A DNA stretch of 64,000 nucleotides from Zygnema cylindricum (Eukaryota; Streptophyta; Zygnematophyceae; Zygnematales; Zygnemataceae), in contig JBBHKE010000866.1 of assembly GCA_037447655.1 (NCBI GenBank), positions 1 to 64,000 on the forward strand, given 5' to 3'. A program made the position numbers and the translations under genes. Of the stretch, positions 11,743 through 23,700 are shown piece after piece. How positions within the stretch are numbered: the first letter of the stretch is position 1; every line of letters begins with the position of its first letter. The notes beneath the pieces were generated by a model. That model did not search any database, had not been told where the DNA came from, and saw nothing but the letters and a program-made list of their open reading frames with translations.

Positions 11743-12156
11743 TAGTGTTGGGTATCGGGTAAATTCATATAGCGATAATTTCGATATTCAATATATCGAA
11801 TATCGATCTAGCAGATTCCTCGATATATCGTACCGGGACCAACATAAATCATCGCGATATATATACGCAAAAAACTGGAGTTCTGACAGTCCTATAATGG
11901 AAAGTCGATACGGGAAATCATCTGAAAATCATGTAGGATACCCCGGCGCGCTAGTTTTGAAAAAGATTGGGAAAAAAAAAAAAAAAAAAAAACTAATACC
12001 TCGATATATTTGCGATACGATATATCGGCGATATATTGGCAATATATCGCGATGATTTGGTTTTCGATATATCGAAGCGATATATCGATTATCGGATACC
12101 TGAAATTCGATATATAGCGAATATTGGCAAAAGGTCCTCGATACTACCCAACACTA
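11743..12156 (+). mobile_element. hAT-like MITE B (414 bp)
   Basis: Begins TAGTGTTGGGTATCGGG and ends CCCAACACTA. Subterminal TATCG-rich arms are shared with element A. Its left target repeat CTAAAAAG is the right repeat of element A; its right one is CTAAAAG, one base shorter. A and B therefore sit head to tail, separated by a single 8-bp site. Confidence 0.8.
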
Positions 12157-12440
12157 CTAAAAGTATGGATGTGCCAAAATAAGGTTATTTTTTGTCGTTT
12201 TGTCCAACAACGTAGCGCCGTACCGATAAAACTACAACCGTACGAAGAATTGAAAAAAATATCAGTGCAATTTAACGTCAATTACAAACTTAGAATGTAC
12301 ATGTTGTCGTCGCCTTGTGTTTTTCGACCCACTTCTACGCCATGCCAGGTCATCTTCAAACTATACATTAAAACACATTTCATAGAAGCATCACCGTTTC
12401 ACAAATACTGTGCTCAAAATCCCGAAACTAGATTAGTTTA
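12157..12440 (+). repeat. Segment homologous to the interior of hAT element A
   Basis: Shares TTGTCGTTTTG, TTAGCGCCGTAC-like, ACAACCGTACGAA, TGTACATGTTGTCGTC-like and TTTTTCGACCCACTTC blocks with about 10463-10675, in the same orientation. The right flank of the hAT pair therefore repeats sequence carried inside element A. Confidence 0.6.
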
Positions 12441-12467
12441 AAAAAGTAGAATTCGAAATCCAGATGT

Positions 12468-12538
12468 GCGCCGGCCGGGAGTCGAACCCGGGTCTGATGC
12501 TTGGAAGGCATCTATCCTGACCGTTGGACTACCGGCGC
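12468..12538 (-). tRNA. tRNA-Gly(UCC), copy 2
   Basis: 71 nt and identical to the gene at 10002-10072, same strand, anticodon TCC. The plus-strand A6 run at about 12440-12445 gives a T6 Pol III terminator about 23 bases past the 3' end, so this copy looks better equipped for expression. Confidence 0.95.
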
Positions 12539-13068
12539 TGTACGGAAAGTTGTTGAGAGTTTTGTTATTGAAAAAATATTAATATATAATCTATTTTTTA
12601 AGAGTACCCGCGACCTTGATGCCATTCCCCTATTATGGTTTACACTAAAAAGCTGTTTCAAATTTCAAACGTGCAAGCTTCACATCTTTGAAACCATGGC
12701 GTCTGTGGCTTCTGTTGGGCGTGTCGTACGGCTCTTTTCTGTCACACGTGCTGGAAGACGTGGCATTTCATCGACGCCGCACGTTGCACAGCATAATTTG
12801 CTGGGTGCAAGGGAAAAAGCTGTACGGAAATTATTCTAAGACCTTAAAAAAATCCTAAAAAAGAAAGAAATAACCTATGTGCCTTTTTTTTCTGAAAATA
12901 TCTATTATTTTCTGCTGATTAAGCTACTATCTGCAAGTGTTAAAAGGTTGTTATTTGAAATAGCATAAATTCTTTAAGTTTTTTAATTGTTGAAGAAAGT
13001 CTTTTGTTTATTTGCGTTGCAGAGCTCAACCTAGACTCGTAGTTGGCCTATAGATTTAGGTTTCAGTC
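12539..13068. other. Intergenic DNA
   Basis: A short open frame across 12501-12839 overlaps the tRNA and resembles no family I know. Nothing else seen. Confidence 0.4.
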
Positions 13069-13206
13069 ACTAGGGTTAAGGTTTGAATTAGGGTTAAGGT
13101 TTGAATTAGGGTTAAGGTTTGAATTAGGGTTAAGGTTTGAATTAGGGTTAAGGTTTGAACTAGGGTTAAGGTTTGAAGTAGGGTTAAGGTTTGAATTAGG
13201 GTTAAT
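13069..13206. repeat. 18-bp telomere-like tandem array
   Basis: About 7.5 copies of GAATTAGGGTTAAGGTTT with few changes. Each unit holds one TTAGGG-like word, but it is not a pure telomere repeat. Probably an interstitial minisatellite. Confidence 0.9.
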
Positions 13207-15017
13207 TTTAAAGCATAGTTTCATGTTAAGCTTACATTTAGGCTTCTGATTTAAGAAGACCATAATTGCAATTACATTTTATGTTTAGGTCGAGGTTTAA
13301 ATTAGTGTTATGGCTATAGATAGGGTAGAGTTGAAGTTATATACGAGGTAAATCTCGTGTTGTACGGTTTGGATCGGCTGACGAGTCTAAATCAGGGGTT
13401 TGATTCACACAATATGTGTGTTTTTAGTCGTTTTTCGTTCCTTCTTTGTGCTGCAATTCTTAAAATTTGTATTTTTTTTATCCATGGATACTGTCATGAG
13501 AGTTTCATTGGATGGTAGAGCATGTCACAGGATTCAGAACGTGACAAATGTCCCGTTTGGTTTTGAAAATTCTGGTTGTCTATACGGTTGTTGACACAAA
13601 ACGTGACAATTTTCATATAGCTGTATTATATCCATTCCGTTCTTACTGCACTATTTACCACCATAAGTATGGCTCAGACTGTTGAAAACGTTCGATTATC
13701 TTTTCTTTGAAAAAGTTAGGTTATAAATTATTGTTTCACATGGTGGAGAAAAAATTGCGTGTTATTGTAGAGTGAATTCAATTTGTGGTATGGAGAATAC
13801 ACATTTTTGTTTCAAGCAATCCACACTATACCCTACATTGCTGTTAGAGATTGTGAATTATTAGAGTTAAAAGCGGATTTAATATCGACTACACCGAATT
13901 GTGTTTTGCCACGTGATTCATTATAGGCCACTTAACTAACTAGTGTTGCTAATATTAATTCATGATTTTGGGTCAAAAAAATACGCACTCGAATTATAGT
14001 TAGAAACCCTAATAGCGATAGGCAGTCTAGTGGTAGAATTTGGTATGCCGAGTCGTGTGTCTGCAGACGTAACTCAATGGAAGTAAATTTTTATTCCATG
14101 GAGTTCACACTAATTACTGTAATTGGTAAATTGTGAGTGTTGTGTAGCGATCGTAATCGATCTTGAAGTATCGCGATAGGTATGCCTTGATATTAAAATC
14201 GACATTTATTGACTTTTCCGATAAATGTCAATATCCCGATAATTGCTGATTATTGATTGATATCTATATATTTTTTTTAATTTAGGTGAGTTAAGTGTTC
14301 TAGATGTACAAAATGCCGCAATTTTTGTAATGTACAAAGTGCATGGAAAGTATAGAAGACTATAATTGTACGGATCATATGGACTGTACGACCATATCGC
14401 TGATATAGTGATATCGATATCTATATATTGCGATTATCGATTGTTTGATATATCGGTCAATAAATCATAAATGGATTATCGAAACCCTAAAAAACTTACG
14501 CGTCAACTATTGGCAAAACCCGTTCGATATGCGACACTATCAATTTGTATTAGAACTAGTGCATTATTAGTGTTAAAGTGGTTTAGTTTCAAACTGCACT
14601 ATATTATGGCTGGATGTGGCTCGTTTTGGGCCAGGTAATTTAAAATAGTGTTATCAACTTTTATTTAATCATTCTGGGTTGAAAGCACCTGCGACAAATC
14701 AAAGTTATTGAGTCTAATGCAGATATAAGGTGGTGTCTGCACTTTTCTTTTAGAGTTAATAACACTAAGGTTGCGACTTTTTTGTGGCAAAAAATCATTA
14801 ACTGACGATAATAAAACTATTTGAAGGAGTGCATATCACCCTATACTAGTTGATATCATTGTTACTAATTCTGCTTTAATTGATACTAAGTTCACCTTAG
14901 TTGGTACTAACTTCAATTTAATTGATACCAATCACTTTAAGCAGTATTAAATCCTTTAGTTGTGACGTTATTTGATACTAGTTTCGTTTTAATTGATTGT
15001 AATTTCGGTTTGGTAGT
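13207..15017. other. Intergenic DNA with a TATCG-rich patch
   Basis: 14140-14480 has dense ATCGATATC/TATCG palindromes like the hAT subterminal arms, but no clean terminal repeats. 14860-14960 has TTAATTGATACTAA-type short repeats. No gene recognised. Confidence 0.45.
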
Positions 15018-15850
15018 AATAATAATTCCTCGACACTATCAGCGATGGGCAGAGTACTGACATTCTATTCAGGTGTGACTGCTTGTCACATATCAGAATT
15101 TTACTTTAAGCACTAATTTTGCTTTGTTGATAGCTTAATCGTTACCGATTTCGATTTATTATATTAATAATAATTCCTCTACACTGAAGTGTGTACTGAC
15201 TTTCCTTCCAGGTGTGACTGCTTGTCACACTGCAGAAATTCGCTTAACGATACTATTTTCACTTCAATTAACACTAATTTTGCTTTATTGATAGACATGT
15301 TTAAAAAATTCCTCTACGCTATCAGCAATGGGCAGGTATTGAAATTCGTTTCCGGTGTGACAGCTTGTCACACTACAGAATTTTGCTTCACTTTACACTA
15401 ATTTCACTTTGTTGATACTTCAGCCGATATCGATTTCGATTTACTATGCTGATAATAGTTTTCTTACACTGACAGTGCTGTGCAGTGTATTGACCTTCCT
15501 TTCAGGTGTGACTGCTTGTCACAGTGCAGAATCTTGTTTTCAACGATACTATTTTCGCTTCAGTTTACACTAATTTCTCTTCGTTGATACCTTTATCTAT
15601 ACGGAAATTCGTCCACACTAATAGTGGTGGGCAGTGTACTGACCTTCCTTTCGGGTGTGACTGCTTGTCACACTGCAGAATTTTGTTTTAAATGATGCTT
15701 TTTTTCTTCAATTTACACTAATTTATCTTCGTTGATACCTCAATCTATACCGATTTCGATTTAATATGTTAAAAGTAATTCTTCTACACCATTAGTGGTG
15801 AGCATTGTACTGATCTTCCTTTCGGGTGTGACTGCTTGTCACACTGCAGC
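15018..15850. repeat. About 150-bp satellite, six degenerate copies
   Basis: The core GGTGTGACTGCTTGTCACAC recurs near 15073, 15212, 15354, 15506, 15655 and 15826, a spacing of 139-172 bp. Each unit also carries GGGCAGTGTACTGACCTTCC-like, TTTACACTAATTT and GTTGATACC blocks. The core is a perfect hairpin (GTGTGAC-TGCTT-GTCACAC) in most copies, better conserved than its surroundings. Confidence 0.85.
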
Positions 15851-16189
15851 TCTTGGAGGAGGATCCCGCCCTCTCTCAGTTTCGATCTCAGAAAGGAGCC
15901 ATAAATACCGTAAATAATGTGGGGCACGTGGTGGTTTTAGGAGTGGTAGCAGGTGAGTTGTTTCCGTCTTCTTATTGTCCGTTCTTTTCTGATTTGGTTT
16001 AGTTTCGGTTTGTTTTGTTTTTTTTTTCTTTTTGGTTCTTTTTGGGGTATATTGCTTTTTTTGTCTCTTTGCATATTTTGTCTGTTTCTGTGTCATTTTT
16101 GCCTCTGTTGTTTTTCCACCTTCTGTTTTTGGTGTTGTTTAGTTTTTTGTCAGTTTCTCTCCCCTCTCCCCCTCCCCTCCCCTCCTCCC

Positions 16190-17560
16190 CTTCCTCCCCC
16201 CTCTTTTTTTTGTTAATTTTTTTTTCCCTTCAACTTTCCTTTTTGTCATTTATTTTTTCATTTAATTTTTTCTATCCCTTTTTTCCTCAATACTTTACTC
16301 TCTTCCTTGTCTTTCCTTCTGTTTCTCATTTTCCCTTCCCTTTTCTAGATTTCTGGTTTCCTTTTTTTTTCTTTCTTTCTTTTTTTCCCTCCTTTTGTTC
16401 TCTTTTTTCTTAATATGACGAAAACAGTTCCCCAAAAAACTCGGAAAAACCCGAAAACCCCCAAAGCTTGAAAACCCTAAAAACCGTAAAACCTCAAAAA
16501 CCTCTAGAACCTCAAAAACCTTGAAAACCTTAAAAGTCTTAAAAATCCTAAAAACCTGAAAACCCTAAAAGACAAAAAAACAAATGTTTCTATGTGCAGC
16601 GGCTGTTGTGGATATTTTTTATAAAGCGAATGAAGCATGGAAACCGAGCCTTTAAATTTTTCAATGAGGTTTTTTAGGGTTTCATTTTCATAAATAAAAC
16701 CGTTTATGTCTCCGTTTCCGTTTCAGTTTCCGTTTGCTTCCATTTCCTTTTTCTGTTTGCCTTATCAAACTCGATTTTTTTTGGATGAGAGGACAAAAAA
16801 AACTGAATTCGAATAGTTTTTCCGTTTTGACAAACTCCTTTTTTTTCCCTTCTTTTTTTAATTTCCTTTTTTTTTTTTTTTTTTTTTTTTTTTGTTGTTT
16901 CCTCAACTTTCCTTTTGTTTTTTCGTTTAATTTTTTCTATCTTTTTTTTCCTCAATACTTTACTCTCTCCCTTGTCTTTCCTTCTGTTTCTCATTTTCTT
17001 TTTACCTCTTTTTCCCTTCCCTTTTCTAGTTTTCTGGTTTCCTTTTTTTTCTTTCTCTTTCCTTTTTTTCCCCCTTTTGTTCTCTTTTTTTTTTAATATG
17101 ACGAAAACAGTTCCCCAAAAAACTCGGAAAAACCCGAAAACCCCCAAAGCTTGAAAACCCTAAAAACCCTAAAACCTCAAAAACCTCTAGAACCTCAAAA
17201 ACCTTGAAAACCTTAAAAGTCTTAAAAATCCTAAAAACCTGAAAACCCTAAAAGACAAAAAAACAAATGTTTCTATGTGCAGCGGCTGTTGTGGATATTT
17301 TTTATAAAGCGAATGAAGCATGGAAACCGAGCCTTTAAATTTTTCAATGAGGTTTTTTAGGGTTTCATTTTCATAAATAAAACCGTTTATGTCTCCGTTT
17401 CCGTTTCAGTTTCCGTTTGCTTCCATTTCCTTTTTCTGTTTGCCTTATCAAACTCGATTTTTTTTGGATGAGAGGACAAAAAAAACTGAATTCGAATAGT
17501 TTTTCCGTTTTGACAAACTCCTTTTTTTTCCCTTTTTTTTCCCTTCTTTTTTTAATTTCC
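16190..17560. repeat. 680-bp tandem duplication with polypyrimidine tracts
   Basis: 16413-16820 recurs almost base for base at 17093-17505 (offset about 680). Each copy holds an A-rich AAAACCCTAAAAACC stretch, a unique block (TTTCTATGTGCAGCGGCTGT onward) and long T/C runs. The short frames it creates are duplicated with it and are low-complexity Phe/Leu or Lys runs, so I do not call genes. Confidence 0.9.
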
Positions 17561-17599
17561 TTTTTTTTTTTTTTTTTTTTTTTTGTTCAATCGGTCGAC

Positions 17600-18462
17600 A
17601 TTGTTGAAATTTAGACAACGTGATTTTTGAACTTTTCGTGCCATTTGTTAACCATTTTTTTTTTTTTTGTTTTGTAACATAATTTTTTTTTTCTCATCGC
17701 CATTTTGAGCAAAATGTATAATTTTTTTGTACTTCCGTTGGACTTTTCTTGTACTTTTCTTGTCGTTTGTTGGACCTTTGTTGTTACTTATTTCTAATCT
17801 TTTTTGGACTTTTTTTATACTTTTGTTGAACTGTTGTTGTACTTTTTTTTGGACTTGTGTTGTACTTTTTTGTACTTTTCGTGGACTTTCCTTGGATATG
17901 TAACTTGTTGTAGTCATTTTTTGCGTTTTTTTTGTACTTCTCTTGGACTTTTGTTGGACTTTTATCGTCCTTTTGTTCTACTTTTTTTGCACTTTTCTTG
18001 TATTTTTTGTAGCCGATTTTGTAAATAGGTTACATTTTAATTCCTACAGTTGCATGTTATTTTGTTGAATAAATAAAAAAAAAGACATTAAGGGGATTTT
18101 TTATTCATCCACATTATTATGGAATTTACGTAAAACTTCTTTTCTTTTTTAACGAGATAGGATGATGTTAACTCATTAATTGTTTTTAGGAATACTGGAC
18201 TTTTCTATTATTGTGGACCACTTTAATTTGTGTTGGTAATATTTAATCATATTTGTAGTTCTTTTTCGTAAATTAATCATTTTTGAATTCAAAATTGCCT
18301 TTATAGTTATAATGACTATGATGATGATAATGATGAGCAATTGTCTCAAAAAAAAAAAAAAACTTTTCATGAGACCTTTTACAAAGAAAATAGAATTTTG
18401 GTACATTTCTCTATTTCTGGTATGGTGACTTTCAACTCCATTTGATGTTCTTCCTTAAGGCA
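17600..18462. other. T-rich degenerate 'TTTTCTTGGACTTTTGTTG' repeat region
   Basis: 17700-18010 is made of variants of TGTTGTACTTTTCTTGGAC at roughly 15-20 bp intervals, a degenerate short tandem repeat. No gene. Confidence 0.5.
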
Positions 18463-18568
18463 AATGATTTTTTTTCGGGCAAGTGAATTTCTTTTTGGGT
18501 AAATGATTTTTTTTTCGGGCAAGTGAATTTCTTTTTGGGTAAATGATTTTTTTTTCGGGCAAATGGTT
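18463..18568. repeat. About 40-bp tandem repeat, 2.6 copies
   Basis: Unit is AAATGATTTTTTTTCGGGC followed by AAGTGAATTTCTTTTTGGGT. Recent slippage-type duplication. Confidence 0.85.
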
Positions 18569-18972
18569 TTTTGTTCATATAATGGCAGTTAACAACCGTA
18601 TTTATTTCGACAAACAATTAAAAAAAAATCTTCCTTTTTTTTTTCGATGTTCAAACAATGCTTTGCATTGTTAGAGAAAATTTCCAATTATTGTTTCACT
18701 CGAAACTTTTTTATTTCTGTAAATTGTGAATTAATGTTCTAAATTAATTCCTTAAATATTTCATTTTTTGGGCTATATTATTTTTATTTTTCCTATTAAA
18801 AAAACGTGAGCTCGAAAAACGGCAACCGTTTTTGCTCGAACATTGCGAGTAAAACCGTTTATTCTCGAGTCGGATGTATGAGTATGTCCGTTAATATCCA
18901 AACTCGCAGTTTGAGTAAACCCTTTATATCTAAACTACAGTAGGAGCTTTAATAAAACAAAGTAAGGGGCAA

Positions 18973-19580
18973 AATAAATTAAAAAGCACGATGGTAAACC
19001 ATTTGAATCCGGGATACAAAAGGGGTGGCATGGCCGAAGCTGAAAAACTACCAGCAGAGGAATAAAATAACAGAAACACAAAAACAAAAAGAAAACAACA
19101 ACAAGGAAAATAAAAGCACCCAATCTCAAAATGAAAAGCACGACAACTGACAAAACCAAAACTACAACCCCAACCCCAACTCAATTAAATAACTACGAAA
19201 AGCAACCCCGTAAGTCCCCCCCAGCCCGGGGTAGCACGTTGAGGGAGTTCAGGAACACGGTGGCGATCCATAACCGCAAGCCTATCGGAGGAGAATAGAA
19301 GCCTGCACTCGTTGTAAAGCCACAGATAAGCGTTGACGATAAAAAGAAGGACCGAAGGAGGAGGACTCCCGGGTCCTCGGCGCTCGAAAGCACATCAAGC
19401 ACAAAAACAAAGAAACTCGTCCATTGCAACACCCAGGACCGAAGGAGGAGGACTCCCGGGTCCTCGGCGCTCGAAAGCACATCAAGCACAAATACAAAGA
19501 AACTCGTCCATTGCAACACCCAGACAACCAAAGATCTCGATCGCCATCAGAATAAAGTCATCCATAGGGTCCCGGTGGGC
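18973..19580 (-). mobile_element. 5'-truncated LINE copy with an internal 88-bp duplication
   Basis: Reverse-complement match to the LINE 3' part (about 23218-23755): GCCCACCGGGACCCTATGGA and the endonuclease C-terminus through the 3' tail ATGGTTTACCATCGTGC. An 88-bp block (GGACCGAAGGAGGAGGACTC onward) is tandemly repeated at about 19349 and 19437, breaking the frame. Dead fragment of the same family as 20746-23765. Confidence 0.85.
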
Positions 19581-19872
19581 AACCGTTAACATTGAAACAA
19601 GCAGTATAAGTAAAATCGTTTGCATTCGAACTGGCGGTTTGAGTAAAACCAGACTCTTGTTGGTTTTAAAAACCGAAAGTCGACCGTTCTCGTATAATAT
19701 GCAATACTAATATGACCCTAAATTAGTCTCTTATATTTAATCTCTAATAGTACTACAAACACTGGTCATAGAGGTCCTCTTTGTTGTCTTTTCAGGAGCA
19801 CGAGCAAGGAATTCGACCACTTATACACGTCATTATATCTTCTAGAACCTTCGGCCATGGTTGCCCCTTGTC

Positions 19873-20062
19873 GTTTGTCGTGCATGTGACAAAGGAAATG
19901 ATAAACATGCAACACAACCAGCTGAAAGATAAATGACAAAGAAATAAACAAGAAAGTCATGGACAAATCGGGAAATCTGCGACACAAATTTGTACAGGCA
20001 TCAAGCAACAAATACACATATCACAAGAATAAATAAAGGTAGGGTGAGAGTGGAAGCTAGGA
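19873..20062. repeat. 195-bp direct repeat, left copy
   Basis: Closely matches 24225-24418 (for example GACAAAGGAAATGATAAACA and AGGTAGGGTGAGAGTGGAAG). The pair brackets the interrupted repeat that carries the LINE. It could be short LTR-like ends or a segmental duplication. Confidence 0.7.
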
Positions 20063-20745
20063 GGCTCTGCGGATAGCCACTAGGCTTCTTAGTCAGTTTA
20101 TATTCCTTACAAGAGTTCAACTAATAAAGACTTAACCTTAAACTCAACACACATAAGCAGGAAATCAACAAACAACAAGCAAATCTGAGATAACAAGATT
20201 CGGCCAGACCATGGAATAACCAAAGGAAAGGCAACCCTAATTTTGCAATCGCCAAGCAAGCCACACTGGCAACCAAAAACTCTCAAATCACAATTCAAGG
20301 TTTAGCAACAACTTGAGAGAGAAAGCTGAGCAGCAATCCACTTAATAGGACACGAGAAAAAGTGAACACTTAATAGGACACGAGAAAAAGTGAACAGAAA
20401 CCCGTTAGGCCTCAGCGTGAGCCGCGTAGATTAAATTGCAAGGTAGATTACAAAAAAAGGTGAGTGTGAGCTAGGCAGCAGAACGCTAAATGACAAAAAA
20501 AAATAGTCACTAAAACTATCCTGACAATTTCCCAAGAAAATAATAAAAGTAAAGGTCAAATCTTCCAAAAGAATTCATGCGCTCTTGAAATTGTGAGCAC
20601 GGAATTCACCTAAAATTCACTAAGTTCAAAGTCTACAGCTGGGCATCTAACCTACTGTAAATACATGCGTTCTATATAGTCGTCTGCGCCTAGTTTAGAA
20701 TCTGGACAATAGGCGACCAGGATCGTATCCATTGCGTTATAAAAT
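20062..20745 (+). repeat. Left arm of a repeat interrupted by the LINE
   Basis: Aligns with 37793-38455 (GGATAGCCACTAGG, then AACTCAACACACATAAGCA and TTCGGCCAGACCATGGAATA). The paralogue at 38 kb runs through without interruption, so this locus is the filled site. No protein assigned. Confidence 0.8.
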
Positions 20746-23700
20746 TGCCCTCCACCTCCCGTTGTCCCACATTTCTTCAAACCCGGCGGACATTGCTCCT
20801 TGGCACCTACTTCTTATGTTCTCTCTCTGGGTGCTAGTCCTTCCAAGTCGTGGAGGGGGCAGTGGGGCTAGAGAAACTATGGCGCGTTGTCGCCGATTCC
20901 TTCGGGGTGACTGGAAGTCCCTCCACGCCGAGCATGAGGATCGGGTATCGAGCACCTCTTTCATACCACGTCGGCCACCTAAGCCATCGGATGTCCCGGC
21001 CTCTTATCGTCGAGCAATTCACTTAGGCCGAGTTGGTGAGCTTTCTCGAGCGGTTCGGGCCCTGCAGCCATTCACCCCTGCCTCCGGATCTTCTTCCACT
21101 ATTGAGGTCCTTCGAGCTCTCCACCCCCCTGCCCCTTCCCCTTTACCCCTTTCCATCCACACCTTTGAGCCTTCTGAGAGTTTTACTTTGGATCGGGAGG
21201 TTTTCATTAAGGCTCTTAGCTCTTCTCCTCATCTTTCAGCGGGGGGCCCCTCGGGCACAGTATATGAGTTGTTTCGCGATGTTTTGCCCCCTGAATCGGG
21301 TGCACGGGGGTTCGATGTGTTTTTTCGAGTATGTTCCCTTATAGCTAGTGGGGATGTTCCCCCTCGGATTTGTGATCTTCTCACGGCGTCCCGCCTTGTG
21401 GCAATGGCCAAACCTAATGGTGGGATCCGCCCTATTGCCGTGGGAGAGGTTTTATATAGATTGGTGGCTCGTGCGATATGTCTCCAGCTCCAACCGGCTT
21501 TCCATGATTATTTCTCTCCTCATCAGTTTGGAGTGGCCACGAGAGGGGGTTGTGAGGCCGTGGTCCATGGGATTCGTGCTTTGTTGGATGTACATCCAGA
21601 TTGGTTGGTCCTTCAAGTCGATGTTTCCAATGCATTTAATACGGTGGATCGGAACGTGATTTTTTCAGAGCTTATGGCGGCTCCATCTCCGATTGTCCAA
21701 TTGTTCCCCTTTGTGAGGGCTTTCTATTCTTTGACAAGCAGCCTTTCCTTCTCGGCCGATGGTGATATTATTCCTCTCTCCTCTGCTACTGGCACTCGCC
21801 AAGGTGACCCTCTCGGCGGACCTTTGTTCGCCCTTGCCCATTACCGAGCCCTTCGTGCCTCCGCAGCCGCCTTCCCTTCTTGCCTTTTCCCTTCGGTCGC
21901 AGATGATACGCACATTATTAGGCCGAGAGAACAAGTCGTGTTGGCATATGATTTTTTCAGGGAACGTTTAGCCGAACTCAACCTTTCAGTTCAACCGTCG
22001 AAGTGTGTTATTTGGTCTCCTCAGGATATTCCACTTTCGTTTACTACCCCTTTTGGTTTTCAAACCCCTTCTCCCTCCGATGGCATTCGTGTGCTTGGTT
22101 GCCCCCTTGGTTCAGATACTTTCGTGACCCAATTTCTTCATGATGCTTTACAGACAGATCTAGCCCAAGTGGACGACCTTCCTCACCTTCCCGATCCCCA
22201 AGTTGCTTTTGTTATGTTAACCAGGTGTTTTCCCCACCGCCCTTCTTACCTCACTCGTACTTCCCCTCCCACCTCGACATTTCTCTCCTCTCTCTCGGCT
22301 TTTGACGATCGCCTCATGGACGTCCTCCACTCTATGTTAGGTCGCGGGGCATTTGATCGCACGTCTAGGCCATCAGCCCGCATTCAGGCATCCCTCCCTG
22401 TCTCTACTGGGGGGTTGGGTCTATTATCGACAGCTCGTGTTGCTCCAGCTGCCTATTTGGGAAGTTGGTGTCTTATTGCCTCTACTCTTGTTTCCCGTTT
22501 CTTGGCTGGGGACACCCCCGTTCTAGCTACTGTTATCCCCCGGGTTTCAGACGGTGTGTTCGCCTTCCAGCGATCTCTATTGGACGCGTCACGTTCTCTT
22601 CCTCCCCATTCCCTTGTGGATGTGCCAATTTTCTCGACCCTTGTTACAAAATCTGTTGAGCGTGTCCAGGAATCGATTTCCGACCGGGTTGTCGCCACCA
22701 TTAAATCCGAGCTTCTCACGGCGCTTCCCTCCGATTCTTCTCGTGCTCGTCTTCTCTCTTGTGGTGGACCTTGTTCTGGGTCTTGGCTTTTTGCCACACC
22801 TATTTTGTCCACTCTCCGATTCTCACCAGCTCAGTTCACCACTGCCCTTCGGTTTCGCCTCGGCCTCCCCCATCCTCCTTTACTTCGCTCTCTTGTTTGT
22901 GCATGTGGTCGTGTCTTGGGGCCCGATGGTGTCCATTTGCTTCGTTGCTCCCAGGGGGGAGATTTGATCCAAGCGCACGACACTATTCGAGACACCGTTG
23001 CCACTATTGCTTAGGAAGGGGGCTTTTCTGTGCGTCGAGAGGTTTCTCATATTATTCCCTCGTGTCGGATCGATGTTGTTTTGCTTGATGGTGCCCGTCG
23101 CATTTTCGGTGATATTGTTCTGGCGAACCCTACTTCAGCTACAATTGTTGGTCAGGCGGCTCGACATCTTGGGGTGGCAGCTCGTGATGCTGCTAAGGCG
23201 AAGGAGCGTGATTATGCCCACCGGGACCCTATGGATGACTTTATCCCGATGGCGATCGAGATCTTTGGATGTTTGGGTGTTGCACTGGACGAGTTTCTCC
23301 GTACTTGTGCTCGACGTGCTTTCGAGCGTCGTGGACCTGGGGGCCCTCCTCTTTCGGTCCTTACTTCTTTTTACCGTCAACGCTTATCTGTGGCTCTACA
23401 ACGAGTGCAGGCTTCTATTCTCCTTCGATCGACTGTTGCGGTTATGGATCGTCGCCGTGCTCCGGAACTCCCTCAACGTGCTCCCCCGGGCTGGGGGGAC
23501 TTACGGGGCTGTTTTTAGTAGATATTTAATTGAGTTCGGGTTGGGGTTGGGGTTTGTTTTTTTGTTTTTGTGAGTTGCCGTGCTTTTCATTTTGAGTTAG
23601 GGTGCTTTTATTTTCCTTGTTGTTGCTTTTTTTTTTTTTTAGGGTGTGTTCTTGTCGCTCTTTTTGTTTTTTATTGTTGTTTTTCAGTGTTGGTCATGCC

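Noticed and set aside
13069-13206. True telomere or chromosome end
   Set aside because: The unit is an 18-bp compound repeat with one TTAGGG word, internal, and flanked by ordinary DNA.
16688-17154. Lys-rich and Phe-rich frames
   Set aside because: Generated by homopurine/homopyrimidine tracts in the 680-bp duplication; no domain.
3172-23518. Non-standard genetic code with TAA/TAG as Gln
   Set aside because: Only a few sites, mostly in dead elements; genes also terminate at TAA and TGA, and copia stops include TGA. Point decay explains the data.
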